From Arachis hypogaea (taxonomy: Eukaryota; Streptophyta; Magnoliopsida; Fabales; Fabaceae): 64,000 nt of DNA. How positions within the stretch are numbered: the first letter of the stretch is position 1; each line of letters begins with the position of its first letter. The stretch lies in contig NC_092044.1 in assembly GCF_003086295.3 (NCBI RefSeq), positions 76,346,024 through 76,410,023 of the forward strand, written 5' to 3'. The notes beneath the pieces are model-generated. The model saw only the letters and a list, made by a program, of their open reading frames with translations, was not told where the DNA came from and did no database searches. Position numbers and translations under genes: made by a program. Shown in pieces: positions 37,432 through 49,065 of this stretch.

Positions 37432-38769
37432 ATGAATTCTCACCCCTCTCGCTTTGAGTTTGGTTCTAATTTTGTTGCAAGGAATGGAAGCTATAACATG
37501 ACTATGCATCAAGGTCTAAGCAATCAAAGATGGATGGAGCCACAAGGATCTGATCACCCCTTTAGGCAACAACATCCTCCTATATATCATGGACAAAGAC
37601 CATTTTACAATGCATGCCCAACTGATAGATTTGGTGGACCTCCTTGTAACTACCAACAAGCCCCACCCTGTGCTCAGAGACCATCCTCTCGACATAACTT
37701 CGAACCACCACACTCACAAGCTTCTTTTCACCATCCGCCACCATATGATCCTTATCCACCCCAACGCCAATCCAACTATTCCCAAGAACCACCACACACC
37801 TATGCACCATGTCCATATCCATCAAGCCAAGAATCACAGGTTCGCCTCAAAGAATCAGTAAAACAATTTAATGCAACCCTTCATCAACTGGAGCAAGCAA
37901 TTAATCAATTATCTTCCAGACGTTCAGACACTCAGCAGACCCCCAAGGCTTCATGTGGAGAATCTAATGAAGAATGTATTGTGAAGAAGACACAAGAAAC
38001 TCCAGTGGACAGCATAGAGCATAACTTCGTATTGGAACAAATAGAGGAAGCTGTCATTGTAGAAGAAGAAGAGTTGGTTGAAGATTTAGGAGATGCCGAA
38101 CCGCCACCTGAATCTAGAGTTGTGGAGAATTCCGTCAAGAACGCTACAATTGATGCTAAGGATGATAGTGCACAGCCTCCAATGCAGATATCTTATGAAG
38201 AACTGGACAGAATAACCCAAGAAGCAAGTTTCCTTGATGACGATGATCACGAGTCGAGTTCTCTTCGTAACAAACTTGCATCCGCAAGTGAATTCTTTGA
38301 GATGGAAGAATCTTCCCCAAGTGAATATGAAGATGATGCAGAGGTCAACTTTTCTCAACCTCCTGTTTATGACTCAAGTGATGAGGAAGATATCAATGAC
38401 TTTGATCAAGACATGGGTGAAGTTGAAGAAATTTGCAAAGAGGTGGAGGAATTCACTGAAGACCACAAGGGAGTAGAGCTTGCAGAACCACTAAAAACAC
38501 TGATCCCAAGGCCACTACCAACCAACACAGACTTCAAGTGGGTAAAATCCTTGACTCTTATCTTTATTTTTCCACTTGAATATGGTTTACTTGAAACAGA
38601 TGGCCAGCTTAGAGTTCTCTGCGGCTTTAAGAGTAAAAGGGAAATGACTCGCACTCAGAGATGGTATGCAAGATTCAATGAAGTTCCACGCTTCAACTCA
38701 AAGTACACGGATTGGCATCATGATCAATCGAATGGATCTGGGAAAATGTTTAGTCACCATCGTGAGAAT
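37432..38769 (+). pseudogene. Element F main ORF, part 1 (unknown protein, split by solo LTR G)
   Basis: I start it at the Met of MNSHPSRFEF. The first 150 residues are rich in Pro, His, Gln and Tyr. A short helical piece (SVKQFNATLHQLEQAINQL) follows, then a long very acidic region to about residue 370, and a more ordered tail with KWVKSLTLIFIFPLEYGLLE and RTQRWYARFNEVPRF. I see no gag domain, zinc knuckle, protease or RT. It occupies the position of gag-pol behind the PBS. There is no stop or frameshift up to the G insertion, and the frame resumes at 40407. Family unknown; a diverged structural protein or a captured host sequence are both possible. Confidence 0.8.
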
Positions 38770-40401
38770 TGGTGGACGAAATTGTGATCATCAATAATGG
38801 CTCTTTGGTATGTGCATCTATTAACTCAGCACTTTCTTTTCACAACTTCGCTCAACTAACCAGCAAGTGTACTGGGTCATCCAAGTAATAAACCTTATGT
38901 GAGTAAGGGTCGATCCCATAGAGATTGTTGGTATGAAGCAAGCTATGGTCACCTTGTAAATCTCAATCAGGCGGATAGTAATTGATTAAGGATTTTCGAA
39001 AATTAATAATAAATAATAAACATAAAATAAAGATAAAATTACTCATGTAATCCAATGATGGGGATTTCAGATAGGTGTATGGAGGTGCTGTGTTCCTTCT
39101 GAATCTCTGCTTTCCTACTTCTTCCTTCTAGTTTTTCATCACTCCTTTCCATGGCAAGCTGTATGTAGGGCATCACCGTTGTCAATGGCTACATCCCATC
39201 CTCTCAGTGAAAATGGTCCAAATGCTCTGTCACAGCATGGCTAATCATCTGTCGGTTCTCAATCAGGTTGGAATAGAATCTAGTGATTCTTTTGCATCTG
39301 TCACTAACGCCCAGCCTTCAGGAGTTTGAAGCTCGTCACAGTCATTCAATCCCGGAATACCACAGACAAGGTTAGACTTTCTTGATTCCCATGAATGCCG
39401 CCATCAATTCTAACTTATACCACGAAGATTCTGATTAAGGAATCCAAGAGATATGCGCCCGGCCTAAGGTAGAACGGAAGTAGTTGTCAGTCAGGCGTGT
39501 TCATAGGTGAGAATGATGATGAGTGTCACGGATCATCACATTCGTCAAGTTGAAGTGCAACGAATATCTTATAACAGGAATAAATCGAATTGGATGAAAA
39601 ATAGTAGTAATTGCATTAAAACTCGAGGTACAGCAGAGCTCCACACCCTTAATCTTTGGTGTGTAGAAACTCCACCGTTGAAAATACATAAGTGATCAAG
39701 GTTCAGGCATGGCTGAATGGCCAGCCCCTAAAACGAAAACCAGGATGTCAAAATCCAAATATGGAACCAAGATGTCTAATAAACTAGTAAAAAGTTCTAT
39801 GTATACTAAACTAGCTACTAGGGTTTACAGAGGTAAGTAATTGATGCATAAATCCACTTCCAGGGCCCACTTGGTGTGTGCTTGGGCTGAGCTTGATCTA
39901 TCTATGAGCTGAGGCTTCTCTTGGAGTTGAACGCCATATTGTAACGTGTTTTGGGCGTTCAACTCTGGTTCGTGACGTGTTTCTGGCGTTTGACTCCAGA
40001 ATGCAGTATGGAACTGGCGTTGAGCGCCAGTTTACGTCGTCAAATTCCAAATATAGTATGGGCTATTATATATTGTTGGAAAGCTCTGGATGTCTACTTT
40101 CCAACGCCGTTGAGAGCGCGTCATTTGGAGTTTTGTAGCTCCAGAAAATCCATTTCGAGTGCAGGGAGGTCAGATTCCAACAGCATCAGTAGTCCTTTGT
40201 CAGCCTTCTTTCAGAGTTTTGCTCAGGTCCCTCAATTTCAGCCAGAAAATACCTGAAATTACAGAAAAACACACAAACTCATAGTAAAGTCCAGAGCTTT
40301 AAGTAACTAGATCATACTAAAAACTATTGTTTAAGTAACTAGATCATACTAAAAACTACCTAAAAACAATGCCAAAAAGCGTATAAATTATCTGCTCATC
40401 A
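38770..40401 (-). mobile_element. Element G: solo LTR of the C family
   Basis: This 1632-bp LTR starts TGGTGGACG and ends GCTCATCA on the plus strand. It is flanked by AGAAT at 38765-38769 and 40402-40406. It matches the LTR of C but lacks C's internal duplication. It interrupts the F ORF, so it arrived after F. A 29-bp tandem duplication lies at about 40302-40360. Confidence 0.93.
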
Positions 40402-40406
40402 AGAAT

Positions 40407-40634
40407 CTACTTTCTAAACCGCCCGGCTGGAGAAATGCAGATCAAGATAAAAATGGGTCTACAGGTAGAATATGGGATCCTGGAATCTATTCTACCATTC
40501 AACACTCCGGGAGCCTGCAAGCCTGTTTGAACTCACCTAAGGGCTTTACGTACCTTGTTTGGGATCCCAGAGGATGTTGGCATTCCAAACACTGGTGGAG
40601 ATTTCTGGATGAATTTAAGCATAAGCCACCATAA
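40407..40634 (+). pseudogene. Element F main ORF, part 2
   Basis: After the second AGAAT the frame continues for 75 codons and a stop (TAA at 40632-40634). The end is rich in Trp, with WDPG, WDPRGCW and HWWRFLDEF. With part 1 it gives 521 codons and no other lesion, so the ORF was open when G landed. The post-ORF hairpin follows 49 nt later. Confidence 0.8.
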
Positions 40635-41806
40635 CAGGAAGCTCATCCAATTTCCAACTTAAGGACTTTAACTAAAAGTGCTGGGTGGGAGACAACCCAC
40701 CATGGTATAATCGTCCCTTTTTTCAATTTTAATTCTAGTCTATTTTGTTTGTTTTTGAGTTTTGACTGAACCTGGAATCATGCATAGCATTCATATTAAA
40801 CATTGCATTCTGCATACTGCATTAAAAAAAAACTCACGCGACGCGTAAGCGTCGCTGACGCGTCCGCGTCATATGTGCGTTGGGAAGAAAATAATATGAA
40901 CAGAGAGTCACGCGAAAGCGCGGCTGGAGGCGTGCCTTTGACACAAGTTGACCCACGCGACCGCGTCGCCTACGCGTCCGCGTCATGTGGGAAGAACGCC
41001 TCCCACGCGTCCGCGTCACCCACGCGAACGCGTGCCCTGAAATCGACGTAAACAGGGTGTATGGCCGAAAGTTGAGCTAGAATTGGGCTGGACTCGTGCT
41101 AGAAGCGCAAGCCCTGCCACGCGTACGTGTGCCTCACGCGGTCGCGCCGTCTTCATAACTTGGCCATCCACGCGATCGCGTCAACCAAGTGAACGCGTCA
41201 CCCTCAAAAGTGGCAATATAATTTTTGAACAGAGAGTTGTGCGAGCGCGAGGCTGCCCTCGCGCCACTAGCACAAACAATGTCACGCGTCCACGTGGCCG
41301 ACGCTCCCACGTCACCTCACTTATGTGTTACCCGCGCGAACGCGTGCCCCACGCGTCCACGTCCCCTGCGCCGCACTGCCTATCTATCCCAGCGCCAACT
41401 ATCTTATCTTTTCTTAATCTTTTTCTTTCCCCTTTCTTAATTCTTTCTTCTTCGTTCTTTACTTTCTTCTCTTATCTCTATTCTTCATCTTATTCTTTCC
41501 TTTTCTTCTTCTCTCTTTACTCTCTTCTTTCTCTTCTTCTCCCTTTCTTTTCTATATTTGCTATTTTACATTGGTGTTACAATTTTTTTACTCATCTGTT
41601 GCATATCTCCTGCATTATTTTAGGTGCTTCTTAACTTGTTTGCTATTTAGTTAACATGCCATGTGCTTCTATTGTTTTCTCACTTGCATGTTGTAGCTAC
41701 CATGTATTTGAGACCCTCATTATTTGGCATTAACACACCCAGACTTTATTTATATTTATATTTTTATTTCTGGGTCACTTTTTCTTTTTTTTCTTCTTCT
41801 TTCAGG
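40635..41806 (+). other. Element F spacer: ACGCGT-rich array and pyrimidine tract
   Basis: From about 40835 to 41370 the motifs ACGCGT, CGCGTCC and CGCGTCA recur many times in imperfect palindromes, in an otherwise AT-rich element. From about 41395 to 41560 the plus strand is almost pure pyrimidine. It ends in a T/C run and TTTCAGG, a good plant 3' splice site, directly before an ATG. Open frames across the array (such as 41083-41634) look like by-products of low stop density. Confidence 0.7.
40684..40701 (+). promoter_or_regulatory. Conserved post-ORF hairpin (element F)
   Basis: GGTGGGAGACAACCCACC has a 6-bp stem with different pairs from those of A, B and D, and loop AGACAA. Confidence 0.72.
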
Positions 41807-41878
41807 ATGGCCACCGAGGAAGGGAAAGGGAAAGCTTCTAAATGGGGAGACAAACAGGTCAATCTGCACAATCTATAG
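41807..41878 (+). pseudogene. Element F short second ORF (23 codons)
   Basis: MATEEGKGKASKWGDKQ and six more residues, then a stop. The start resembles those of the accessory proteins in C and D, which begin MAPK and soon have GKGK or basic runs, and it occupies the same place after the main ORF. It may be the remnant of that accessory gene, truncated early. A splice-acceptor-like sequence precedes it. Confidence 0.4.
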
Positions 41879-43384
41879 CGCAAGGCATTAGTTGGAGCAG
41901 CCCGTCCACTTATACATCTTAGCATGCACCGAGGACGGTACAATCTTTAAGTGTGGGGAGGTCGATACCGATCTCCATGGGTTAGTTATTTTCTGACTCA
42001 ACATCAATGTTTAAACTTTTCTGTAGTTAGTTCTTGCAATTGCATGTTTGATTGCATTATAGTTAAATTTTGTGCATATTTTACCACCACTTGGTTGAAG
42101 TAATGAATTTTTTTCAAGACCTTATTTTATAATATTTCACTAATTTAAATCAAAATTTAAATGTTAAATTTGTTTGGAAGTTGTATTTGGAACATAGTTA
42201 AAAGCTAGAACATACAACCTGTGAGATTTGAGCTTATTTACATGGTTACATTATTTAACAACAAATATTTTATTCTTGTGTGTTTTCTTCTCTATGATTG
42301 CAATCTTTGCTTTGTTCCATTCTATATGTCCATTATTTAGTATATTTACATACTTGCATATGATTGAGGCTATTGTTTGATTCTAGCTCACCATTCCCAA
42401 ATTAGCCTACCTTTTACATCACCCTTGTTAGCCCCCTTGAGCCTTTAAATACCTCTTGTTTTATAACCACATTACTAGCCTTAAGCAAAAAAACAAAATA
42501 AAAATCCCAAGTTGAATCCTTGGTTAGCTTAAGATAAATATTGTGCAAAATTTAAGTGTGGAGAATTTTATGGGAACATGGGATGATAGAAAAAAAAGTA
42601 GGGAATTAATTTGAATAAGTTATTTGAAAATTTGGGAAGCATGCTTATATGAAATCAAAATAATTAAATTACCATGTGCATTGAAAAAAAATTATTAAGT
42701 AATTAAATAAGGGGATACAAAAAAATAATAATAATAAAAAAATTACCCCAAATAAAAAAAAAAGAATCAATGCACACGGGACAAAATTCAAAAATAAGTT
42801 TGATACATGAGCATGTAATACAAAAGTGGGAAAAATTTGGGTAGCTAGGTAAAGCATTTTAAATTGTATAAAGTATGTATATGTTAGGTGAGATCTTAGA
42901 CTAATCAAGGATTCAATTATTTAGCTCACTTAGCCTTATATATATACCCTTACCCTTACCTTAGCCCCATTACAACCTTGAAAAAGACCTTATGATGTTT
43001 GTATGTATACATTAAATATTTGTTGATTGATGAGATGAAGAACAAAGTTTAGAAAGTATGACTAGGGAAGAGTAGAGTGGATTACCTTATACACTTGAGA
43101 GACTAGAGTGATATACACTATCAGTGAGGGTTTAATGCTTGATTCTATGTTCCCTGCTTTCATGAGCTATCTTCTTACAAGCTTACTTGCTTTTTATTGT
43201 ACGATTTGAATTAGTGGAATTTGGTTCATATTTGTCTTGGAGAACTTATTTGCTTTTAACCAAGTAGGTAGAAACATTTTGCATGTAGTTGCATTCATAT
43301 AGATAAGTTGCATTTCATACATTTTACCATTCCTCTTCACTCCCTTAAAGCTTCTCTTGAGCTTAGCAAGAGGACATGCTAATG
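41879..43384 (+). other. Element F 3' untranslated region
   Basis: AT-rich with no gene seen. An extra copy of the 17-nt polypurine tract lies at 41946-41962 and a partial one near 42554. Confidence 0.6.
41946..41962 (+). promoter_or_regulatory. Internal copy of the F polypurine tract
   Basis: TTTAAGTGTGGGGAGGT is identical over 17 nt to the tract beside the LTR, 1.44 kb upstream of it. It may act as a second plus-strand primer. Confidence 0.55.
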
Positions 43385-43401
43385 TTTAAGTGTGGGGAGG
43401 T
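43385..43401 (+). promoter_or_regulatory. Polypurine tract of element F
   Basis: TTTAAGTGTGGGGAGGT directly before the 3' LTR. Confidence 0.8.
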
Positions 43402-44891
43402 TGATAAACCACTATTTTATGGTTTATCTTGTACTCAATTGAGTGGTTTTTATCAACTCTTTACCCACTTATTCATATGATTTGCATGTTTTATATTTTC
43501 CTTCCTGATTCTGTGCTATGATTGAAAACATGCTTCTTTGGTTTTTATTTCCTTTTATTTAATCCTCTCTTATTACCATTAGATGCCTTGATATGTGTGT
43601 TAAGTGATTTCAGGAATTACAGGGCAGGAATGGCTTAGAGGATGGAAAGGAAGCATGGAAAAGTGGAGGGAATACAAGAAGTTGAAGGAACTGCAAAGCT
43701 GTCAGCCTGACCCTCTCGCACTAAAACAATCATAACATGAGCTATAGAGGTCCAAATGATGCGGTTCCACTTGCGTTGGAAAGCTAACGTTCGGGGCTTC
43801 GATTTGATATATAATTTGCTATAGTAGCTGTACAGATAGGCGACGCGAACGCGCACTCCACGCGGACGCGTCGCATTTGAGAACTTCAATCCGCGCGAAC
43901 GCGTGGATGACGCCTCCGCGTCACTTTGCCGCGACCTGTATGGACCAGATTTCACAATCAGCGATTTCTGGGCGGTTTCTGACCCAATTTTCGGCCCAGA
44001 GAACACAGATTAGAAGCTATAAAGTGGGGGAATGCATCCATTCATGATCATGCTTTCACAACTCACAATTTTAGGTTTTAGATGTAGTTTTTAGAGAGAA
44101 AAGCTCTCTCCTCTCTCTTAGGATTAAGGATTAGGATTTTTAGAAATTAGGAATTTATCTCATCTTCACATTAGGTTCAATATTCCTTTATTTTGACTTC
44201 TCTTCTACTTTGAGATACTTTAATGCTTTTATTTGTATTTGATTTATGTTGCCCAATTTGCTTATGAATATTGTCCATATTAGATTTTCTTGCTTTGAAT
44301 GTATGTTATTTGAGGTATTTCAGATCTAAGATTCATATTTAGCTTTTTATATTATTGGCTTTAATTGATTAACTGGAAGCTCTTGAGTTATCAACTATTC
44401 ATGATTGATTGTTATGTTGGCTAATTAACTGGAATTCCACTAACTCTAGTCTTTCCTTAGGAGTTGGCTAGGACTTAGAAAATCTAACCAATTAGTTCAC
44501 TTGACTTTCTCTTGCTTACGCAAAGGTTAACTAAGTGGGATTAACTTTCATTCTCATAGGAATAACTAGGATAGGACTTCCGAATTTTCATATCTTGCCA
44601 AAAGTTTATTTTATAGTTAATTATTTATTTTATTTGTCATTGAATTATTTACTTGTTTCTCACTTTCAAAACCCCAATTTACAAAAATCCATAACCAATA
44701 ATAAGAACATACCTCCCTGCAATTCCTTGAGAAGACGACCCGAGGTTTGAATACTCGGTTATCAATTTTAAAAGGGTTTGTTACTTGTGACAACCAAAAC
44801 GTTTGTAAGAAAGGTTGATTGCTTGGTTTAGTAACTATACTTACAACGAGAGTTTACTATAACTTCTAAACTATCAATCTTCAGTTCTTCA
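43402..44891 (+). repeat. Element F 3' LTR
   Basis: This 1490-bp LTR is the pair of 35764-37249, with the same ends and TATA box. Confidence 0.93.
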
Positions 44892-45024
44892 CTAACACTT
44901 AGTAAATTGTGTTTCAAACCATCAACAAGAAGAACATCATTTATAAAAGATGAGAAGCTTTTACCAACTTTTCCAATGGCCACTATTTTCTCTTTACCAT
45001 CATCACCGAAAGTGACGAACCCTC
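44892..45024 (-). pseudogene. Copia protease/integrase linker fragment
   Basis: The minus strand reads GFVTFGDDGKEKIV, then VGKSFSSFINDVLLVDGLKHNLLSVS, typical copia sequence between the protease active site and GAG-pre-integrase. It joins in sense to SQLCDLGYEV at 35763 once F is removed. It is cut on the right by C. Residues outside these limits in the open frame come from the neighbouring LTRs. Confidence 0.88.
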
Positions 45025-46813
45025 TGGTGGACGAAATTGTGATCAACAATAATGGCTCTTTGGCATGTGCATAAAAACATTAACTCAGCACTTTCTTTCC
45101 ACAATCTCGTTCAACTAACCATCAAGTGTACTGGGTCGTCCAAGTAATAAACCTTACGTGAGTAAGGGTCGATCCCACAGAGATTGTTGGTATGAAGCAA
45201 GCTATGGTCACCTTGAAAATCTCAGTTAGGTAGATTAAATGGTTATGGATTTCGAAAATTAATAATAAACAGAAAATAAAATAGGATAGAAATACTCATG
45301 TAAATCAATAGTGGGAATTTCAGATAGGCGTATGGAGATGCTGTGCTCCCCTCGAATCTCTACTTTCTTATTACATTCATCCAATCCTTCCTACTCCTTT
45401 CCATGGCAAGCTGTATGTAGGGCATCACCATCGTCAATGGCTACTTTTCATCCTCTCGGGAAAATGGTCCTATGCGCTGTCACTGCATGGCTAATCGTCT
45501 GGAGGCATCACCCTTGACAATGGCTACATCCCATCCTCTCAGTGAAAATGGTCCAAATGCTCTGTCACAGCACGGCTAATCATCTGTCGGTTCTCAATCA
45601 GGTTAGAATAGAATCCATTGATTCTTTTGCGTCTGTTACTAACGCCCAGCTTTCAGGAGTTTGAAGCTCGTCACAGTCATTCAATACCGGAATCTTACTC
45701 GGAATACCACAGACAAGGTTAGACTTTCCAGATTCCTGGAATCCTACTCGGAATACCACAGACAAGGTTAGACTTTTTGGATTTTCATGAATGCCGCCAT
45801 CTATCTAGCTTATACCACGAAGATTCTGTTGGGGAATCTAAGAGATATGCGCCCGGCCTAAGGTAGAACGGAAGTGGTTGTCAGTCATGTGCGTTCATAG
45901 GTGAGAATGATGATGAGTGTCACGGATCATCACATTCATCAAGTTGGAGTGCAACGTATATCTTGGAATAAGAATAAAAGAGAATTGAATAGAAAATAAT
46001 AGTAATTGTATTGAAACTTGAGGTACAGCAGAGCTCCACACCCTTAATCTATGGTGTGTAGAAACTCCACCGTTGAAAATACATAAGTGAAAGGTTCAGG
46101 CATGGCCAAATGGCCAGCCCCCCCTAAAACGTGATCAATAGCCTCCTAAGATAAAGAATAAAACAAAACTGAGACCAAAGATGTCTAATACAATAGTAAA
46201 TTATCCTATTTATACTAGACTAGCTACCAGGGTTTACATGAGTAAGTAATTGATGCATAAATCCACTTCCGGGGCCCACTTGTTGTATGTTTGGGCCGAG
46301 CTTGATCTATCCACGAGCTGAGGCTTCTCTTGGAGTTGAACGCCAAGTTATAACGTGTTTTGGGCGTTCAACTCCGGGTTGTGACGTGTTTCTGGCGTTT
46401 AACTCCAGACAGCAGCATGTACTTGGCGTTGAGCGCCACTTTACGTCGTCAATTCCCAAATAAAGTATGGACTATTATATATTTCTGGAAAGCTCTGAAT
46501 GTCTACTTTACAACGCCATTGAGAGCGAGCCATTTAGAGTTCTGTAGCTCCAGAAAATCTATTTCGAGTGTAGGGAGGTCAGATTCCAACAGCATCAGCA
46601 GTCCTTTTGTCAGCCTTTTTCAGAGTTTTGCTCAAGTCCCTCAATTTCAGCCAGAAATTACCAGAAATCACAGAAAAATACACAAACTCATAGTAAAATC
46701 CAGAAATGTGAATTTAACATAAAAACTAATGAAAACATCCCTAAAAGTAGCTTGAACTTACTAAAAACTACCTAAAAACAATGCCAAAAAGCGTATAAAT
46801 TATCCGCTCATCA
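45025..46813 (-). repeat. Element C 3' LTR
   Basis: This 1789-bp LTR holds a diverged tandem duplication of about 85 bp at about 45420-45590, also in the other LTR but not in G. A TATA box is at 46207-46214. The H1 stem of the LTR-end module is damaged here. Confidence 0.93.
46207..46214 (-). promoter_or_regulatory. Probable LTR TATA box of element C
   Basis: GTATAAATAGG on the minus strand, at the place used in solo LTR E. Confidence 0.55.
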
Positions 46814-47916
46814 CAACACCAAACTTAAATTGTTGCTTGTCCCCAAGCAACTGAAAATCAAATAGGATAAAAAGAAGAGAATATACTATAAATTCCAAAA
46901 TATCAATGAATATTAATTCTAATTAGATGAGCGGAACTTGTAGCTTTTTGCTTCTGAACAGTTTTGGCATCTCACTTTTTCCCTTGAAGTTTAGAATGAT
47001 TGGCTTCTCTAGGAACTTAGAATTTCGGATAGTGTTATTGATTCTCCTAGTTAAGTATGTTGATTCTTGAACACAGCTACTTATGAGTCTTGGCCGTGGC
47101 CCTAAGCACTTTGTTTTCCAGTATTACCACCGGATACATAAATGCCACAGACACATGACTGGGTGAACCTTTTCAGATTGTGACTCAGCTTTGCTAGAGT
47201 CCCCAGTTAGAGGTATCCAGAGCTCTTAAGCACACTCTTTTTGCTTTGGATCACGACTTTAACCACTCAGTCTCAAGCTTTTCACTTGGACCTTCATGAC
47301 ACAAGCACATGGTTAGGGACAGCTTGATTTAGCCGCATAGGCCTGGATTTTATTTCCTTGGGCCCTCCTATCCATTGATGCTCAAAGCCTTGGATCCTTT
47401 TTACCCTTGCCTTTTGGTTTTAAGGGCTATTGGCTTTTTCTGCTTGCTTTTTCTTTTTCTTTTTATTATTTTTTTCGCCAATATTATTTTTTTTGCAAGC
47501 TGTTGCTTTTTCACTGCTTTTTCTTGCTTCAAGAATCAATTTTATGATTTTTCAGTTCATCAATAACATTTCTCTTTGTTCATCATTCTTTCAAGAGCCA
47601 ACAGTTTTAACATTCATAAACAACAAGATAAAAAATATGCACTGTTTAAGCATTCATTCAGAAATCAAAAAGTATTGTCACCACATCAATATAATTAAAC
47701 TAAATTCAAGGATAAATTCGAAATTCATGTACTTCTTGTTCTTTTGAATTAAAACATTTTTCATTCAAGAGAGGTGAAGGATTAATGGAATTTATTCATA
47801 GCTTTAAGACATAGTTACTAAACACTAATGATCATGAAGTAGAGACATAAAACATAGATAAACACAACATAAAAATCGAAAAACAGAATGAAATAAGAAC
47901 AAGGAATGAATCCACC
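46814..47916 (-). other. Element C 3' untranslated region
   Basis: It begins with the PPT-adjacent motif (AACACCAAACTTAAA on the plus strand). It resembles 56189-57112 of D. No gene is seen; ORFs near 47375 are T-rich chance frames. Confidence 0.7.
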
Positions 47917-49065
47917 TTAGTGGCGTCTTCTTCTTGAAGGACCAACAATGTCCTTAAGCTCTTCTATGTCCCTTCCTTGCCTTTGTTGCTCCTCCCTCAT
48001 TGCTCTTTGATCTTCTCTTATTTCATGGAGAATGATGGAGTGCTCATGATGTTCCACCCTTAATTGTTCCACATTGTAGCTCAAATCTTCTAAGGAAGTG
48101 TTGAGTTGTTCCCAATAGTTGTTGGGAGGAAAGTGCATCCCTTGAGGCATCTCAGGGATTTCTTGATGATGAGATTCCTCATGCATCTCTTGAGATCCGT
48201 GGAGGGTCTCTCTTGCTTGCTCCATCCTCTTCTTGGTGATGGGCTTATCCTCTTTAATGGGGATGTCTCCTTCTATGATAACTCCAGCTGAGTAACATAG
48301 ATGGCAAATAAGGTGAGGAAAAGCTAGCCTAGCCATGGTGGAGGGCTTTTCGGCTATTTTGTAAAATTCATTGGAGATGACTTCATGAACTTCTACTTCC
48401 TCTCCAATCATGATGCTATGAATCATGATGGCCCGATCCACAGTAACTTCAGATCGGTTGCTAGTGGGAATAATGGAGAGTTGAATAAACTCCAACCATC
48501 CTCTAGCCACAGGCTTGAGGTCCAGTCTTCTTAGTTGAACTGGCTTGCCTTTGGAATCTCTTTTCCATTGAGCTCCTTCCACACATATGTCCATTAGGAC
48601 TTGGTCCAGCCTTTGATTAAAGTTGACCCTTCTAGTGTAGGGGCGTACATCTCCTTGCATCATGGGCAAGTGGAACGCCAACCTCACATTCTCCGGACTA
48701 AAATCTAAGTATTTCCCCCGAACCATTATGAGATAATTCTTTGGATTCGGGTTCATACTTTGATCATGGTTCCTAGTGATCCATGCATTGGCATAGAACT
48801 CTTTAACCATTAAGATTCCGACTTGTTGCATGGGGTTGGTTAGGACTTCCCAACCTCTTCTTCAGATCTCATGTCGGATCTCCGGATACTCATTTTTCTT
48901 GAGCTTGAAAGGGACCTCAGGGATCACCTTCTTCTTCGCCACAACTTCATAGAAGTGGTCTTGATGGCTTTTGGAGATGAATCTTTCCATCTTCCATGAC
49001 TCGGAGGTGGAAGCTTTTGTCTTCCCTTTTCCTTTTCTAGAGGATTCTTCGGCCTTAGGTGCCAT
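47917..49065 (-). pseudogene. Element C accessory ORF (plant transposon protein family)
   Basis: Start taken at MAPKAEESSRKGKGK (49065). The frame of about 382 residues is broken only by a TGA at 48862-48864, where D has an Arg codon. Order: a basic N-terminus; KKVIPEVPFKLKKNEYPEI; GWEVLTNP with VKEFYANAWI; MVRGKYLDFSPENVRLAF; LKPVARGWLEF with SIIPTSNRSEVTVDRAIMIH; and a charged coiled-coil C-terminus. It aligns along its length with the intact protein of D and shares core residues with the copia accessory ORF. Function unknown. The position fits the env-like slot of Athila-type elements, but I see no signal peptide or membrane segment. Confidence 0.82.

Larger units (their letters stand above)
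35764..44891 (+). mobile_element. Element F: non-autonomous LTR element with an unfamiliar ORF
   Basis: It has two LTRs (1486 and 1490 bp) beginning TGATAAACC and ending GTTCTTCA, a target duplication CTAAC at 35759-35763 and 44892-44896, a tRNA-Asp PBS and a clear polypurine tract. No protease, RT, RNase H or integrase is recognisable. The coding content is one 521-codon ORF, split by solo LTR G, and a 23-codon ORF. LTRs differ more than in A or B, so F is older. It resembles a large retrotransposon derivative that needs helper enzymes. Confidence 0.93.
17823..45024 (-). mobile_element. Host copia element (Sirevirus-like), broken by B, E, F and C; 5' part beyond window
   Basis: Once the insertions are removed, one minus-strand Ty1/copia element remains. 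It has a 3' LTR, a polypurine tract, a downstream accessory ORF, and pol in the copia order protease-linker, integrase, RT, RNase H. Each insertion is flanked by a perfect 5-bp repeat of copia sequence, and the copia reading continues across each gap. The piece at 44892-45024 is the most upstream part visible. The active-site protease, gag and 5' LTR must lie beyond 64000, past C and D. The frame is heavily mutated. Sirevirus lineage is inferred from the extra ORF after pol. Confidence 0.85.

Noticed and set aside
41083..41634. 183-codon ORF in the ACGCGT array of F
   Set aside because: It covers the palindrome array and the pyrimidine tract, so composition changes abruptly inside it; no family resemblance.
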